Shown here in pieces: positions 45,601 through 58,985 of a DNA stretch of 64,000 nt. The stretch covers positions 27,480,333-27,544,332 of the forward strand of contig OX419756.1 in assembly GCA_948567375.1 (NCBI GenBank), given 5' to 3'. Each line of letters begins with the position of its first letter. The stretch's first letter is position 1. Made by a program: the position numbers and the translations under genes. The notes under the pieces are model-generated. The model was given only the letters and a program-made list of their open reading frames with translations, searched no databases and was not told the DNA's origin. The stretch comes from Lunularia cruciata (taxonomy: Eukaryota; Streptophyta; Marchantiopsida; Lunulariales; Lunulariaceae).

Positions 45601-48140
45601 TTAAGTAACTTAAAGTCACTTAAGTACTCTGCTGGGAATGTTTCAGCTACAACAATCTGAAGTATACTCAATCTGAAGTGGCACACTCCTTTGACATCGC
45701 TACTCAATCGCATCCCACGTTTTGAAACTTACTTGACCACAAGAAATCCCCATTGCCCATACGGTGCTATTTATATAGTTATAGTATATTTATCACTTAG
45801 ATTGTAGATTTTCAGTGTTGGCGTCGCTGCATAGTGCTTTGTTCTTTCTGCCCTATGAGCTTTGACTTTGGTTTCTCCGTACCTTTTCTCTCTTTTGTTG
45901 GGTCTTGGACTCTTTCTTTATGCACCTTTTGGTGTGCTTGTATTCTTTTTCTCCCTCTCCTATGGGGTATATTATTGGGCCTGTTGGCCTTTTCTTCATT
46001 GCTTGACGTGGGTTCACATGGTATTGTATTGTGTAAGGTGGAGAGATCTGTTAGATAACAATAATACTACTGGTTTTCTATTATCATTTTGCATGGAGGA
46101 GTGAAAAGCTTTCTCATGGGTGAAGGGCCCTGAACTCATACAAAAGCTACAGGTTATGTGAAAGGTGACTCGAACTTTTTACTGGTTACAAGTAATCCAC
46201 AAATTTTAATTAACAATATGAATGAAATTGAAATTGAAATTAAAAAATGAGCATGTGTTATTTATCTCCATTTTAGCATTCAGTGCTTGGTACGGTACAT
46301 GAGCAAATAGTATATTTCACTTCCTTGCTTTTTTGTGTGATCAGCATGCTCACATTTCTCAATCCTTTATATTTCTCTGGGTTCACATTTCTCACTCACC
46401 ACCTTTCTTTGTGAAGTAGCACATCTTTTATTTTATTATCAGTTTGAGAGATATAGCGTATTGCTACTTGCCTCAAACTTATGAGAGAAATTGCAAAGTA
46501 CATGCAACATAACATAAGAATTTCAAAAGAAAGAGCAAAAAAAAATTGAGGACAAAAGGGTGGATTGGTGACTGGAGTTTAGCTGAAGGGAGTGGAGATG
46601 AAGACAATGATACCATAGTTCATTTTTTAATATGGTGTGAGTTTTTTAACCACCAGAGATTACTGTAAGAGAGTTTGCATCCCTTGTAGTACAAAATTTG
46701 TTCATCAAGTTTCTAGAGATATCAACCTTGTATCTTTTAGACAACTCACCTAGATCAAGATTGCCTCCTTTCATGCATCAGTGGATCCCATAAAAGAATA
46801 TCCAGTGTTTAGAAGGAACTCCATACAAATTCAAACCCATATTTTGATCTAACTTGCAATTGCTCTAGACAGATTTGCATACAATGGAAATGGAGCATAT
46901 GTAACAAGGGGGTTTGATATCTAGGGAGTTAATATAAGATCCATCACATATTTTACAAATAGAATCATAATTGTAATTTTATCTAATGTCAAAAGGGAAG
47001 TGGAGTGGCCAAACCGAGAAGAAGAGTAAGAATTTCCTCTACCTTTGCTCAAAAATAATTTCCTAGGTATGTGGGATTAGTAGGTGGATTACTCTTACCT
47101 TTAGCAAAAAGACAAAATTTCTTTTATTTTTAGTAAAAAGAGTTATTATTCAATAAAATATCAAGTAGTTTGCAATGACAAGTCGAGGATAATTCATTTT
47201 GTGAAAAGCAATGGTTAAAGAACTTTAAACGTAGGGAGTTTAGTTTATAGAGTACACTTTTAGAGTTAAGTTTGCTGAAGAGAGTTGTGCTTATATGCAA
47301 GAATGCAAAGATCATATCATGATATAACATTTTTGAAGAAATCTCCACTTTTGGCCAAAGTTGAATAGTAGAGAAGCATGCAACTCTTTTAAAACCAATT
47401 AGTATTTGATTAGGAACTTTGAATATGTTTCAATGAGACATATGATGCACTCCTTCAAACAAGTATGCACTCAAGATAAGCAAGACTTCAAAAAATGTGT
47501 TGCTTGAACTTATGTAATCAATAAACATTATGTAGGAATTAAAAAATCTAGATTGCATTCATAAAGGGAATTATGAGTGCAATTAAACAAAATAAGGAAC
47601 AATTTCTATGACCTAAGAGAATTATCATGTGCATGATTTTACATAACATTCAAGTTAGTAAATTTAATGTATAGTTAGAAGAGGATAAGGATTTTATAAA
47701 TGAATTGGACAAAAATTTTGAATTAGTAGGCTTGGAGCATGATACCAAGGAAAATAGACTAAATATGATGCAAAATTTGTGTGCATTCAACAAGAAACCC
47801 AAGAGAATTCTCTCCTTGAGATGAATAAAAAAGAATTTTTCAAGGGAAATATGTGCTTAGATGAGTGAAGAAGTGTTTGTTGATTTATTCACATTGGATC
47901 CATTAGTGTGCATTGGAGTGCACCAAGGTATGTGATAGTGAGCTCAAGTATGATTAAGAACTGCTTGGGTATTGTTGGTGGTGCTTTGGGGTTGGGTGGA
48001 GTGTGTTGGGATTGGATGCAATTGGGTCAACTCCAAGATTCTATGTTTCAATTTTAAAAATCACAATCAATTTGTAAAGAAAATAAAATGCTGAGTGAAT
48101 GCATATAGAGGATGGAGAAATCATCTTCAAAGGGTGCAAT
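42621..48140. other. AT-rich intergenic DNA, decayed repeats
   Basis: No gene recognised. The paired hydrophobic frames at 45834-46104 (Phe/Leu/Cys-rich) and the surrounding text look like relic repeat sequence, not a membrane protein gene. An A/GA-rich simple stretch lies at 42700-42740. Confidence 0.5.
45197..45227. repeat. Perfect 14-bp inverted repeat with 3-base loop
   Basis: TGTCAATACTATAC and its reverse complement flank TAT. It lies in noncoding sequence with no adjoining U-run or gene, so a terminator role is not indicated. Confidence 0.9.
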
Positions 48141-48149
48141 AATTCAAAA

Positions 48150-48440
48150 GTCATTCATTATTGAGAGAAAGTAGAATTTGGAGAGAGAGACAAGAAGTCT
48201 TTTTTTGGAGAGAAAAGAGAATAGTGAAAGAGAAATCATATTTTATTCTCAAGAGGAAAGAGAATATGGAGAGAAAAAAGATTTTTCATTCACAAGAGAA
48301 AGGAGAATTGAAAGAGTGGAAAATAAAAGAAGAGAGGAGAGAAGGAGAAGTCATCTCAATCTCAAGAGAAAGGAGGATGGTGGGAGAGAGAAATGAAGAG
48401 GAGGAGAGAAAGGACGATCATGGGAGGGAAAAGGACTAGA
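48150..48440 (+). repeat. Polypurine (GAGA-rich) tract
   Basis: About 290 bases in which one strand is almost all purine, with imperfect GAGAGAAAAGAG-like units about 45-60 bases apart. Open frames across it (for example 48161-48439) encode only Glu/Arg/Lys because of this bias. The tract has triplex-forming potential. Confidence 0.8.
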
Positions 48441-49017
48441 TTTAAAAGATTTCAAGCTCTCAAGGAATTCAGATTTTGGAGATTGAGTTTCAAGATTTAA
48501 GGATTGAGATGGGAAAACTGAGGAGTATGAGGGAGAAGTGGACATACAAAATTTGGAGGATACAAAAGAAGGAGCTTGGTTGGTTGAATTCATTTCCAAT
48601 CACATGACTAATATCAAGTAAAGATGGATGGATAAAACTCAAATAAATGATTCTCTAGAGTGCAAGAGATAGATCTTGCTACATCTTGGTGTTATGGGAT
48701 TGAATATCACCATTTGCATGGAGTATCTTTGTTTAAATTTCAGTAATTTTATCAATTTTTTGTCAATTTTTGTAGCATAGACCTAGAGATACACCAAGAA
48801 AGACCTTAGACCTAAGGTCTCAAAACCAGCATCTGAAAAAATTAAAAAATGACTAAGCTAAAAACATAGTCATGTGCTTAAGAAGTCTAGCAGGCTAAAG
48901 CACCTAAATCTGCACTCCTCGGTAGGTTTATGCGACGCACAAAAGAGTAAACTGCCCTACGGGCCTCGTGACACGCAGAGTGGCTTGTGCATACCGCAAA
49001 GAACCCTATGCACCCTT

Positions 49018-49521
49018 GTCTTTATCATGTGAATATACATCACCACACAACATACATTGTTGTAAAAAAAGTACAACTCAAATAAGACGTCATATACAGA
49101 CCCTAAGTGCTACAATATCTAGTGATCAAAAATCATAATCCTAATGCAATACACTCTACCAATAGGTACTAATTACACCATCAAGCTACACCCACTCTAG
49201 CTCAAAGAATCAAGTTGCACTCACCAACTTCAGTCCACCATAAGTAGGAGCTCAAAGGCTCAACATAGAAGAAGTGAGCTCTCTAGTGCTGCACTTTGAA
49301 GTATACCTCTTGGGGTGGCCAAGGAGTCTGGCGCTAATGGCACATCTCATGGTACTAAAGGTGCAAACAATATAAATGGTAGCTCTAATGGTGTGATCAG
49401 ACCCTAATGTACTATTCAGCCACCACTAACTAGTCCATGAGTAGTTAAGTATATAATTGTGATTACCAAGGCTATCACTCCAATGTCCTAGAAATCTAAC
49501 TTTGGCATTGCAAATATTATG
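49018..49521 (+). repeat. 0.5-kb interspersed repeat family, copy b
   Basis: The same ordered landmarks as copy a: ATACATCACCACACAACATA, CACCCACTCTAGCTC, AGCTCAAAGGCTCAACAT, GTGAGCTCTCTAG and ATGG-rich GGTGC units. It is strongly diverged, with small indels, from the copy in the retrotransposon at 22.2 kb. Confidence 0.75.
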
Positions 49522-49814
49522 ACAAAGAAATTTTTTATGTTGTTTTATTTAGATTTATGAGATGGATTAGATGAAGGCACTCATTTTATGAATATCAATT
49601 AGTGTTGCACATGTCATGAGTAAGATTTATCCAAATATACACATGTAAATTCTTAGAATTTTGAATATACTCCCATTTCAAAATCCCAAACCTCTTACCA
49701 AATTTCTGTCAACCTTGTTCCCCTTCTCCTTAAATTCAATTCAATGAATCATAGATTCTTCTTATTTATTCTCCTTTCATTCATCTCCTCATTTAGCTAT
49801 TTTGACTTAGTGAT

Positions 49815-50090
49815 GGCTTTTTATTACATTAGGGTTTCGGATTGCTCCATCAGAGCTACTATTTTCACTATTCACCCCATCTGGATGGACAAGTGTGCAA
49901 TTAGGGCTGGACACCTTGACTCCCTTAAGTAGGAGTGTACCTCGAAGTGGAGCTCCAAAGAGCTCACACATTTTATGTTGAGGCTTTGAGCTCTTGGTTA
50001 TGGTAGATAGAGCAAGCAAGTGCAACTTGGATCTACGCTAGAGTAAGTTTTGCTTGATGAGTGTAATCAATACATCTTGGCAAAGAGCTC
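49815..50090 (-). repeat. 0.5-kb interspersed repeat family, copy e (reverse)
   Basis: Reverse-orientation landmarks are GGAGCTCCAAAGAGCTCACA, TGTTGAGGCTTTGAGCTCTT, GGTTATGGTAGATAGAGCAA and TGAGTGTAATCAATACATC. It stands about 300 bases from copy b in inverted arrangement. Confidence 0.7.
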
Positions 50091-51767
50091 TTGAGAATGG
50101 TGTTATATAAATCTGTATGGAGTAAAGTAAAGGATGCTAGATTTAAGATGCCCAAATTTTAGACTACTTGGATGATCCCAAGCATTTCAATCACATCCAA
50201 AAAAGCTCTTGCAAAAAGCCAATTCAAAAGGACACCACATTAGCTTATATGGCTGCATATCTCTTAAGGCAAAGGAAGTTTCTTGAGTTGTTGATAAGAG
50301 AGAAATTTTCCAAAAACTGTGCAAGATATATGAAGTCCTACAATTTGGCTAGAGAGAAGAAGGATAAATATATAAGGAAAAGTCTCAGCAAGAAGAAATT
50401 AAAACATAAATGGAGAACCATAGAAGATAAATTAAATCATCTACATTGTCATTTGGACACAATGATTATTATGTTTGGATGTAGATGATAATTCTTTGCA
50501 AGCCATTATAAGTATAGGGCACAAAAATAAGGTATACATGTTTTAATTAATGGGCCAAGGTGAAGAAATTAGATGAAGATCAAGTATTCCAAACAAGGAA
50601 GAGAATGATTGTAGAGAGTACATCCTTTGTCTATCATTTTATTTTTTAATACCTAGTATATAAGGATTAAAAGAGAAGAGTTTGCAAGGGCTAGAAGAAG
50701 AGATTTAATTGTCCTCAAGTTATTGTCATTTAAGTTACCGGATGACATTCCAAGTGTGAAAGCTACTAAAAATGATCAATATATTCCTTCACAAGAAGGA
50801 GATAAAGAAGGAAAGGTAGATGGAGAATCAAAAAAGGAGGAAGGTCTATCAAGGTTTTTCCATATTAGCATCTACAGCTACAACTTTCTTGTAGTACCTT
50901 GCTAGCTATGCCAAATTGACGAGTGAAACCGGATAAGCTAGAGAGAAAGGTAAATTAGAGAAAAAATGAAGCCCAAAAAATAGCTAAGATGAAGAATCTC
51001 CTAGTGAAATTGGAGGTCAAGAGATGTTGCATTCAAAGAATATGAGATTTAAAGTAGAGAAATTAAATTCATAGAATAGAGTGCAAAATCAAAGCACTTC
51101 AATTCTATGACTCTAGAATTAGAACAGATAAGAAAATATTCCAAAGGGATAAAGAGTATAATCATTCTCTTGTTGAAATAGATGCATATCTAGATTATAG
51201 TTATAATATTTGATCTTACATTTTCAATACTAGACTACACCTCTTACAATTCAAGTGCAAACGATAGTAAGGATTATTCTCCAAGTAGATATAAGTTGTA
51301 ACAAATGTATTTTATTAATGTTAATTTTTAATTTTTTTGTATTGAGTGTTCATCTTTTGCTCTCTTTTTGTGTTCTTTTCTTTTATGCTCTCTACCTTTT
51401 ATTTTTATTTTTTGCATTGGTATGCATTGATTTATGCTCAGTCTATGCTATGTGCATTGGAGTGTGTTGGTATTAGGTGCCAAAAGCATTGGGTGTAAAA
51501 GCCAAAAGTGTTGGTCTATGCTGGTGTATGCTAGTTCGCTAGATTGCATCAGGTTGGTAAGTGCTAGTTTGGTCTACATTGTATCTATTAATAAGTGCTA
51601 GGATGTGTGACTTTACAAACCTTTGTTTGTAGATCACCTTTCATTTGTGGAGGCAATATAGAATTGTAAGAAAAAAATGTGGATATTTTGCAAGCAATTT
51701 CAAGAAAGGAAAATGTAGCATAACAATAATAAATATGAGAAAAAAATTTAAACAAAGAATGAGTGAG

Positions 51768-51820
<53 letters not shown>

Positions 51821-53850
51821 TAAATGAATATGAAATGTACAAGTGAAGAGTGATAGTAATTCCACATGATAGAGTAGTCTACGAGGCTTCACCATCTAGA
51901 TGGCTAAGGTACTCTAATGTTGCATCAAGGTGAAAGAAGGAACCAATCCATAATATACTATAGGTTTACATATATTATCTTCCTAAGGGATGCAAAGGTG
52001 GATTATGGAAAAACACTTGGCTGAAATCTCATACAATATAATCTCTAAGACAACTAGAATTCTAATTCTCAACACAAAAGTCAATAGAGTAGAGTGTGTA
52101 TCCATCTTAATCTATCTAAGGGAGCTACAAAGAGGTCTCATGATAAAGTGTGTAATATAGTTACTCTGGTCTAAGAAAGAGTTAATCTAAGAGGATGGAT
52201 AGTACCATGGGATGGTTCCTAAATATGGACCTAAATTATTATTAACTATTAAGATATCTCAAACAACAGGTTTAATGATATAATCTCTACATGTATCTAT
52301 ATATGAATCCTCTTGAGCAAATAAGCCCATAAATCACATCCCAATGTATACTTCCTTAAGTAGAACTCCTCATTGCATATGGACTAGAGGAGGTGTACCA
52401 ACTCTGTCCTTGAGTTGTCTATCTAGATTATAACCTCAAATGAGGACAAATAATATGAAACTCTCTAACTCCAAGCTGAGGTAGATACTAAAAATTACTC
52501 ATACCTTTAAGGTTCATATCAAAAAGTATTTATACCTCTATAAGAAGTCTATCCAAACCAATATGTCAACTTACACCATTGGGTGAAGGACCGCTATTGC
52601 ACACAATGTCTACTAGACATCTTGTATCCAAAATTAAGATCTTCCTTAGTATCTCTTGTGTATAAAGGATAAAAAGAATTAACTACCTAACTAAAGCCAT
52701 CCTCTATCCCAAATCGATAAGCATAGAAACCTCATCTCTTAATCTCATCTTTTGCTTCCTAAGCTAGTCTATCTTTGTGTCTACAACTCTAAAAGAAGGT
52801 GTCTACATCTCAAAACTATGTAAGGTCTCCAATGCATTATGGTCAACTTAGGTTTCATCACACTAGGCTATCCCTTAGGTCCTACCAAAATAATATATGT
52901 CGCATGAGTTTGCTTCTCTATATTGATAGACTATGATACATGAATTTGCATCTTTATGAGGTCCCAATATCTTTTGGAATGTAGGAACTTTGGACCTTAG
53001 GCTTGGACCTTAGACTTGTGTAGAGTAATGGAAGACTACTCTGACAAAGACTTAGTAATACTCAACTCTCTTGCATAAAATTCCTTATACTTATACAATC
53101 TTTCTTTCTCTCAAACAGAATAAGATTCAACTCAACCAATCTCTGCACTCTAGCCCTTTGTGATGTTCTAAAGAGTTCTTTCATATCTACAAGGCTCCTT
53201 TCCCCTCTCAACAAGAAGAACACACACACTCTCTCTTGATGGTGGTGATTACTCATGACACCCTAAACTCACTACAAATAGTGTATGCTCCTCCTCACTA
53301 TTATATCATCCTCACTCTTTTACAAATTTATCATCTATGATAGAGCCTCTAAAGGAACTACATTATGATGGTGATTTATGCACAACTAAAAGCATTGAGA
53401 TAAGGCAAACTATCAAAAGAAATCAAAGTATATAAATAATAACAAATTGTCAAAGTTCATTTATTAAATGGAGTTAAAGGATTTTACAAAAGCAAAAACA
53501 TAGAATTTTTAAAAATATTTCCTACTCTAGTCTTACTCACCTATCTCATCCTCCTCTATATCATGGAGGAATTTTCCCTCATCTTTTACAAGGTTCTTGT
53601 ATATCTAATCTTTGCATATGATTACTCTTTACACTAAAAAGTGTGTGCAAAATTATCCTATCCATGTGTACTTGAAGAAATGGTCATTTGTATGGTGGAG
53701 CTACCTCTATAAGATATCACAACATTTGCAGCACTAGGGCTAATTTGCTAGAATATTGGAATGATAGTCTTGGCAGTGAAAAATGTATCTATAGCTACTA
53801 AAGGATTACTTAGTGGTGGTTGGATATTATGTCAAGGTTCCTTATTGCAC
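50091..53850. other. Region between two reverse-oriented repeat copies
   Basis: AT-rich. A Lys/Arg-rich frame of 106 codons at 50168-50488 (+) is coding-like in composition but has no recognised domain. The two flanking repeats (copies e and f) share orientation about 4 kb apart, so this could be the worn internal part of an LTR element, but I see no gag, protease, RT or integrase motifs on either strand. Confidence 0.4.
51770..51817. repeat. (AT)n microsatellite
   Basis: About 48 bases of uninterrupted TA/AT repeat. The poly Tyr-Ile frames on the minus strand are artefacts of it. Confidence 0.95.
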
Positions 53851-54115
53851 GTTAAATTTATCATTTGCACATTTCACACCATCAATACAATCAGATGCAC
53901 TAGTGAGTGCCATTAGGATTGGATTCCTTGGCCTCCTCAATGGAGTATACTAAGAAGTGTAGCTCTAAAGAGCTATCTTCTTCTATGTTGAACCTTTGAG
54001 CTCTTGGCTATGGTAGACCAAAGCTATCAAGTCCAAACTTGATTCTTTGAGCTAGATCAACTATGGCTTGATGGTGTAATCAATGCCTATTGGTAGAGTG
54101 TATTGAGTTGCAATT
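53850..54115 (-). repeat. 0.5-kb interspersed repeat family, copy f (reverse)
   Basis: It carries AGTGTAGCTCTAAAGAGCTA, ATGTTGAACCTTTGAGCTCT, TGGCTATGGTAGACCAAAGC and GGCTTGATGGTGTAATCAAT, the reverse complements of the family landmarks, in order. Confidence 0.75.
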
Positions 54116-54631
54116 CTAATTTTTGATCATTGATTACTTATAAGAAGTGAGAAGGGAAATAAGAACATAAATTTGAGCAGGTGGTATCTCTAGGCTTGGA
54201 TGTTAATCTATGGTACCCTTCATTTTTGAATTTGTCACTCAATTTTTTTAGATAATGATCATGTGAAAAAGTGTTGGTTCTTTTTGCCAAGTGGCAAGTG
54301 GGAAGATCATGTGCAAATACTTTGCACAATTTTCCAAATTGTAGTATGAAATTAAGGTGGATTTTAGGAGTGGATGTACTAAGTAATACAATTGGAGAAT
54401 CAATTTGAGACTGAGAGCTCAAATTGGTAATGGAGCTTGTAGATTTTTCTAGGACCAAAATTGAGGTTGTATTTGAGAATACATCTTCTTGAGTTAGGAA
54501 TTTGGAGGTCCTTATGTACCAAATTGGAAAAACTACAAAGATTTGAAGGAGCATTTGGCAGAAAAGGAGTTTTAATTAGTCATATTTGGGAACACCCACC
54601 CACTTAAATTCCTGAGTTTGGCCAAATTTAG

Positions 54632-54905
54632 AGGCCTACTAAATTTAGTAGAGGTTGAAATTTTTTGGAGAGGGTTTAAATTAGCAACAAATTTGGAGGC
54701 CCCTTAAATTTGGTGGAGGTTGATAAAATTTGGAGAGGGTTTAAATTAGCAACAAAGAAGGCCTTCCTTTCATTTGAGGCATAAGGCTATGACTAGGGTG
54801 AGATTTGGTGGATGTTTGCTAAATTTGGAGGTCTATTCAATTTGGTAGAGGTTGACCAAATTTAAAGAAGGTTTAAATTAGCAACAAAGAAGGCCTCATT
54901 TTCAT
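54632..54905. repeat. Three imperfect tandem repeats of about 80-120 bp
   Basis: A unit with GGCCTACTAAATTTAGTAGA-like and GGTTTAAATTAGCAACAAA phrases recurs three times (GGTTTAAATTAGCAACAAA near 54667, 54739 and 54870). The third unit carries an internal expansion. The minus-strand frame at 54138-54554 just upstream (138 codons) has no recognised domain. Confidence 0.75.
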
Positions 54906-57165
54906 TTAGGCATAGGGATATGGGCTAGAGAGGTTACAAAGGTCGACTCACTTGCATGAGACTTTATGGTAGTGGTTTGTCAAAATCAAGTCACACATTA
55001 GTATCTATTGTGCACCTGTCAATAGTGTGTGCACTAGGATTTAAAAGCTAGACCGTTGGTTCCTAAACTAGCTCCTTAGCCAACCAATATGCCTCTACTT
55101 TTTGTCCTAAAGACAAGTGGACTTTGAGTCTATACCTATGTAGCTTTAGCTAAGAGAGGACATTTAATCCTATATGTGGTGATCCTAGTAGAGTAATAGT
55201 AGATAGATGCCACTATTATACCACAATGCCAAATGGTGGAGGAGTGGTTTTGTGAGCTAGAAGGTTGTTGTTTAGACTTCTTGTATTGGACTTCCTCTAT
55301 TCTTTGTTTCTTGTTTGTGCACCATGTTTGTTTGGGGCACCTTGATATTTGGAATGTTGATGTTCTAATGTTCTCTTGCTAATAAAGCTAGAATGATGGC
55401 CAATTATACTACCTATGTTTTCTTTGGTGAGGTAAATGATGATGAGATGCAGATTGTGAGAGTGTGTGTTTGTGATGGAAAGTTATAGATTACTCTTTTC
55501 CTTAGTGTAATTGCCATGGTTAGAGGTACTTAGGTGGCATTAGTTGGTGGTGTTTGGCTATAAGAAGCTACCATCTGGTGGTGGCACTTGGTGATGCTTT
55601 GTTTGAGATGTGTTTTCACCTCAGAGTCCTTGAGGGATTCCAAAGTAGATTTTGCTACATTATGTAGTGGGTTCATGTAGGATGGCGCATGATATCGATC
55701 AATATCTCAAATCCCAATGAGGGAAGAGATTGATTCTAGTTTGAGTTTGGCATAAGAGTTGATCTAATTGAGAGTTCTCATTGTGTGTCTATACTATTAT
55801 TGTGAGATATGGTCAAAATTTTTTAGGGTTCTCCAAAGGCCCCAAATGCTGTCTCTAGTACCATGAGTACTATTGAGTTGTATGATTTCATCTAGGAGTT
55901 TGATAGTTGGTGTGATTTGCAACATATGCAAAACTCAATTTTGTTTAGACCCTTCATGGGTTTGAAGAGGTTGTTCCAACACTTGAAGGATACACCTATG
56001 GATGATTATGATGAGTTTAAGCAATCACTCTTGGAAGAGATTGATACATGGAGACAATATTGGTCTCCAAACTACATCTCCATAACCTCAAGTTTGGTTT
56101 CTAGAGGTTGATAGGTAGTTCTCACAACTTCTAGCTCTAGTAGCACTTGTGTATCTAGTGGTGGTGCACTTGAAGATGGTGCTACTACAAGTAGAATTAC
56201 CATAGTAAGAGGTGATGTAATACTCCATGGTGGAGTTCTTTTGGTGCTTGAAGTAAAACTACCAGGGAGTATATATTGACATGCTGAAGAGCTTGTAGGA
56301 GTTCCAATAAAAGGTTAGAAAGAACCTACATAAGACATAAACTTGCATGAGATGGTTGATCACTTCACTCAAGGAGTTATTGAAGCACATGCTATCTAGT
56401 TATGGTATGGGATAATAGACAAGGAGTTATAAGTATCTAAGTGGTTGTCCACTTTGTTAGACTTTGTCTAGTTATGGTATTGGATAATAGACAAGGAGTT
56501 ATCACATACTCTACATTATAACTCCTTGTCTATAATCCCATACTAGAACTGGATAGCAGAATCAGGCAAGATTATAGACATAGTTAGAAGGATTCTTAGT
56601 GTTGACACAATCAAGTTTGTGCATTGTGAGATTCTGGGTTTACTTTTAGAAAACACAAAGAGCACAAGCAAAGAATTTATTGGTGAGATTCCAAGGTTTT
56701 CTTGAAAAAAACATGTAGAGCACAAGCAAAGAATTTACTTATGGGATCAAGGAAGTTAGATTGTATGATTTAGTTGCTAAGAATATTTGTGGTACCCATA
56801 TTTTTTTTAGGAGTTTTAAAGAAGTGTATTGTTGAAATTGAATTGCAGCCAAATGAAGAAAAAAATCAGAGAATTGTGTGTTTGGAGTAGACCCAAAGAA
56901 GTTGACTTTGGTCAAGGAAAGAAGTACTTGGATCAGACTTACAAAGTGGTAGACCCAAAGTAGGACACTTTCATATTAGGAGGCTCAACCTGATCCGAAG
57001 AAGTTGTAACAACTTTTCTTTGGGTCACGCCAGTCAAGAAGTACAATTAAAGAAATGGCTGAGTTGTGAGACAAATAATCTAAGAGTGACAAGAAACAAA
57101 CTTGCAAAAGCTATGAATGTTGATTTCAAAATTGACTAAAGAATGATTGCGTCCCAAAACACTAT
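54906..57165. other. AT-rich gap with relic sequence
   Basis: No gene recognised. A 64-codon frame at 55917-56111 (+) has coding-like composition (KRLFQHLKDTPMDDYDEFKQ) but no named family, and may belong to the same decayed mobile-element material as the 57-59 kb stretch. Confidence 0.4.
56392..56556. repeat. Foldback: 41-bp inverted arms plus an extra direct copy
   Basis: The arm at 56392-56432 and the inverted arm at 56516-56556 match at about 37 of 41 positions; the core is AGACAAGGAGTTATAA. A third, direct copy of the core (TAGTTATGGTATTGGATAAT and onward) lies at about 56467-56503 between them. Confidence 0.85.
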
Positions 57166-57169
57166 ATAA

Positions 57170-58985
57170 TTAAGACTTCACAAGGGAAATTGGAAGTGCC
57201 AAGAAGATATCTTATCCCTCTTAGTAGCTATCCTAAAGGAATACAAGTCACAAAGACAAACAAGAGTTAAATTTTCTGAAGTCCAAAAGGAGTTAGAATC
57301 ATGCATCCAAGAGAGGGAATATTGTTCCAATGCCATAGAGTTTGTGAGCACATAATGGCCAAGAAAGGTGGTAAGAAGAGCTTCACACTTGTAGTAAGGA
57401 GTCTTGCAATTTGGAGGTTAGATATAGTGGCACAAATTGAGCTCTTGAGTAGACTTTGGATTATGTTTTTGGCCTGGAACTAAAACTTGAGTTTTCTAGG
57501 TTTCATGGCAAAGATAGCTGCCAGCAATTATGAGGATGGCCCCAAGTAGTAGGGAAGAGAGGAAATCTGGCTCAATGGACCAAGTTGGATTGGAGGTTAG
57601 TCTTAGGGAAAGAAGCAAGGTATGCAACAAGAGTCACCTTCTCTTAGAAGTGTGAGTCTTTGGAAGAAATTGCAAATGTGATAAATTCTTTCTTTGCTCC
57701 ATACACCAAAAATTGTTATAAGGTGGATACCTATTGGGACCCAATAAAGCAAAGTGTATTTGGGGCGATGATGGCAATGTTCAAGCCCAAGAAAACCATG
57801 TACATGATGATGAATTAAGCAGTATTCTTTCATCAAGTGTTTGTAGGAGAGAAGGTGACATGGGCAAAACATTTCTACTAGAGGATGAGGCAAATGATTG
57901 TTAACTAAAGGACATATATGCCTCCTCACTACTTTGTATTGTTTGCAGCATATTTCTATCTGGGGTAAAACTTGCTGACAACGGAGGAGAAACATAGAAT
58001 GGTCTTGCATTTCCACCTTGATCTGCATCAAGAAGTGGATGAAGACAAGCAATGTTACATCTTACAAATTTGGCCAAGTGATGAACACTTTGCTAGGACG
58101 AGACAAAAGAAGATTGTGGCAATAACCTGTCCAAAGACAAAGAAGCATAGTAGACCTAAAGAAGTGGTGTCACCTATTCAGCCACGGAAGACACAAAGAC
58201 TGAACTCGAGAGGCAAGGTAGTTGTGATGGACTTATTGTTGGGAGCAGAATCTAAAGGTGAAGTAGAGTCTTAGGGAGAAGATTCAAAAGAAGAAGAGCT
58301 CACATTGTAGAGTTGGGAGTCTAGTAGTGAGAGTGAAGGTGAGTCCAAAGTTCAACAAAATGTGGCTAAAGTGGCAAGAGAAGAAGATGAGGAGTTCCAT
58401 GCGGCAATTGATCATATGGAAGGAAGAGACATCTCCTATTTGGAGTTACCTATGGAGAATATGGAAGAAGAGCCAAAGGTGGTGGTCCAAAAGGGAGTAA
58501 GGTCAAAGAGAGGACTATAGACTACAACTATAGGTTCAAGCCAAGTGAAGGAGGACAAAGAAGAAAGCTTGGAAGAGATGACCTTGAAGGTACAAAGATT
58601 GTGACTTTGGGGTAAGGCACTGAAGGAGGATTTGCCTATCAAAGCCAAAGATGAAGACCACAAGAACAAGGTGCAAGAGATCAATGGGGTTGAGTATTTG
58701 TTGACAATCATGTGTCCTTTGTTGTTGCAGCTGAAGAGTAAGAAGGAGAAGATACAAAAGGATCACCCAAAGGTGAAGAACAAGTTATAGGTGATGAAGT
58801 ATCTTAGCAAAGAAGCACATGAATTGAAGGAGAACTTAACCCATAGAGAAGAAGAAGCCAAAGAACTTTGGGTGGATGCAATAGTAAGAGGAAGATGATA
58901 GAAGTAGAAGTACTTCATAAGGAAGATGATAGAAGTAGGAGTAGGAATTTTGGGTGTAGAAGTCAAAGTCAAAGTAGATATTGAA
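57170..58985 (+). pseudogene. Decayed coiled-coil ORF, probably mobile-element derived
   Basis: One continuing plus-strand reading is coding-like but broken by stops and shifts. 57.19-57.35 kb gives LLVAILKEYKSQRQTRVKFS and onward. 57.62-57.97 kb gives a W/F/Y-rich part with AVFFHQVFVGEKVTWAKHF, YMPPHYFVLFAAYF and several TAA/TAG codons. 57.97-58.27 kb is an open 100 codons, and 58.27-58.9 kb is an acidic/basic coiled coil (EEDEEFHAAIDHMEGRDISY, KSKKEKIQKDHPK). Such long charged proteins are common as gag-like or accessory products of plant repeats, but I cannot name the family. The 149-codon minus-strand frame at 57603-58052 is an antisense shadow. Confidence 0.5.

Noticed and set aside
48161..48439. 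Glu/Arg/Lys-rich frame as a charged protein
   Set aside because: The composition is forced by the polypurine tract, and an overlapping second frame gives the same kind of product.
51588..51895. Tyr-Ile repeat proteins on the minus strand
   Set aside because: They are translations of an (AT)n microsatellite.
50091..53850. LTR retrotransposon bounded by repeat copies e and f
   Set aside because: Orientation and spacing fit, but no gag, RT or integrase motif is readable between them, so it was not called as an element.
57603..58052. 149-codon minus-strand frame as a gene
   Set aside because: The opposite strand has the more coding-like continuous reading; this frame is Cys/His/Leu-rich antisense with no domain.
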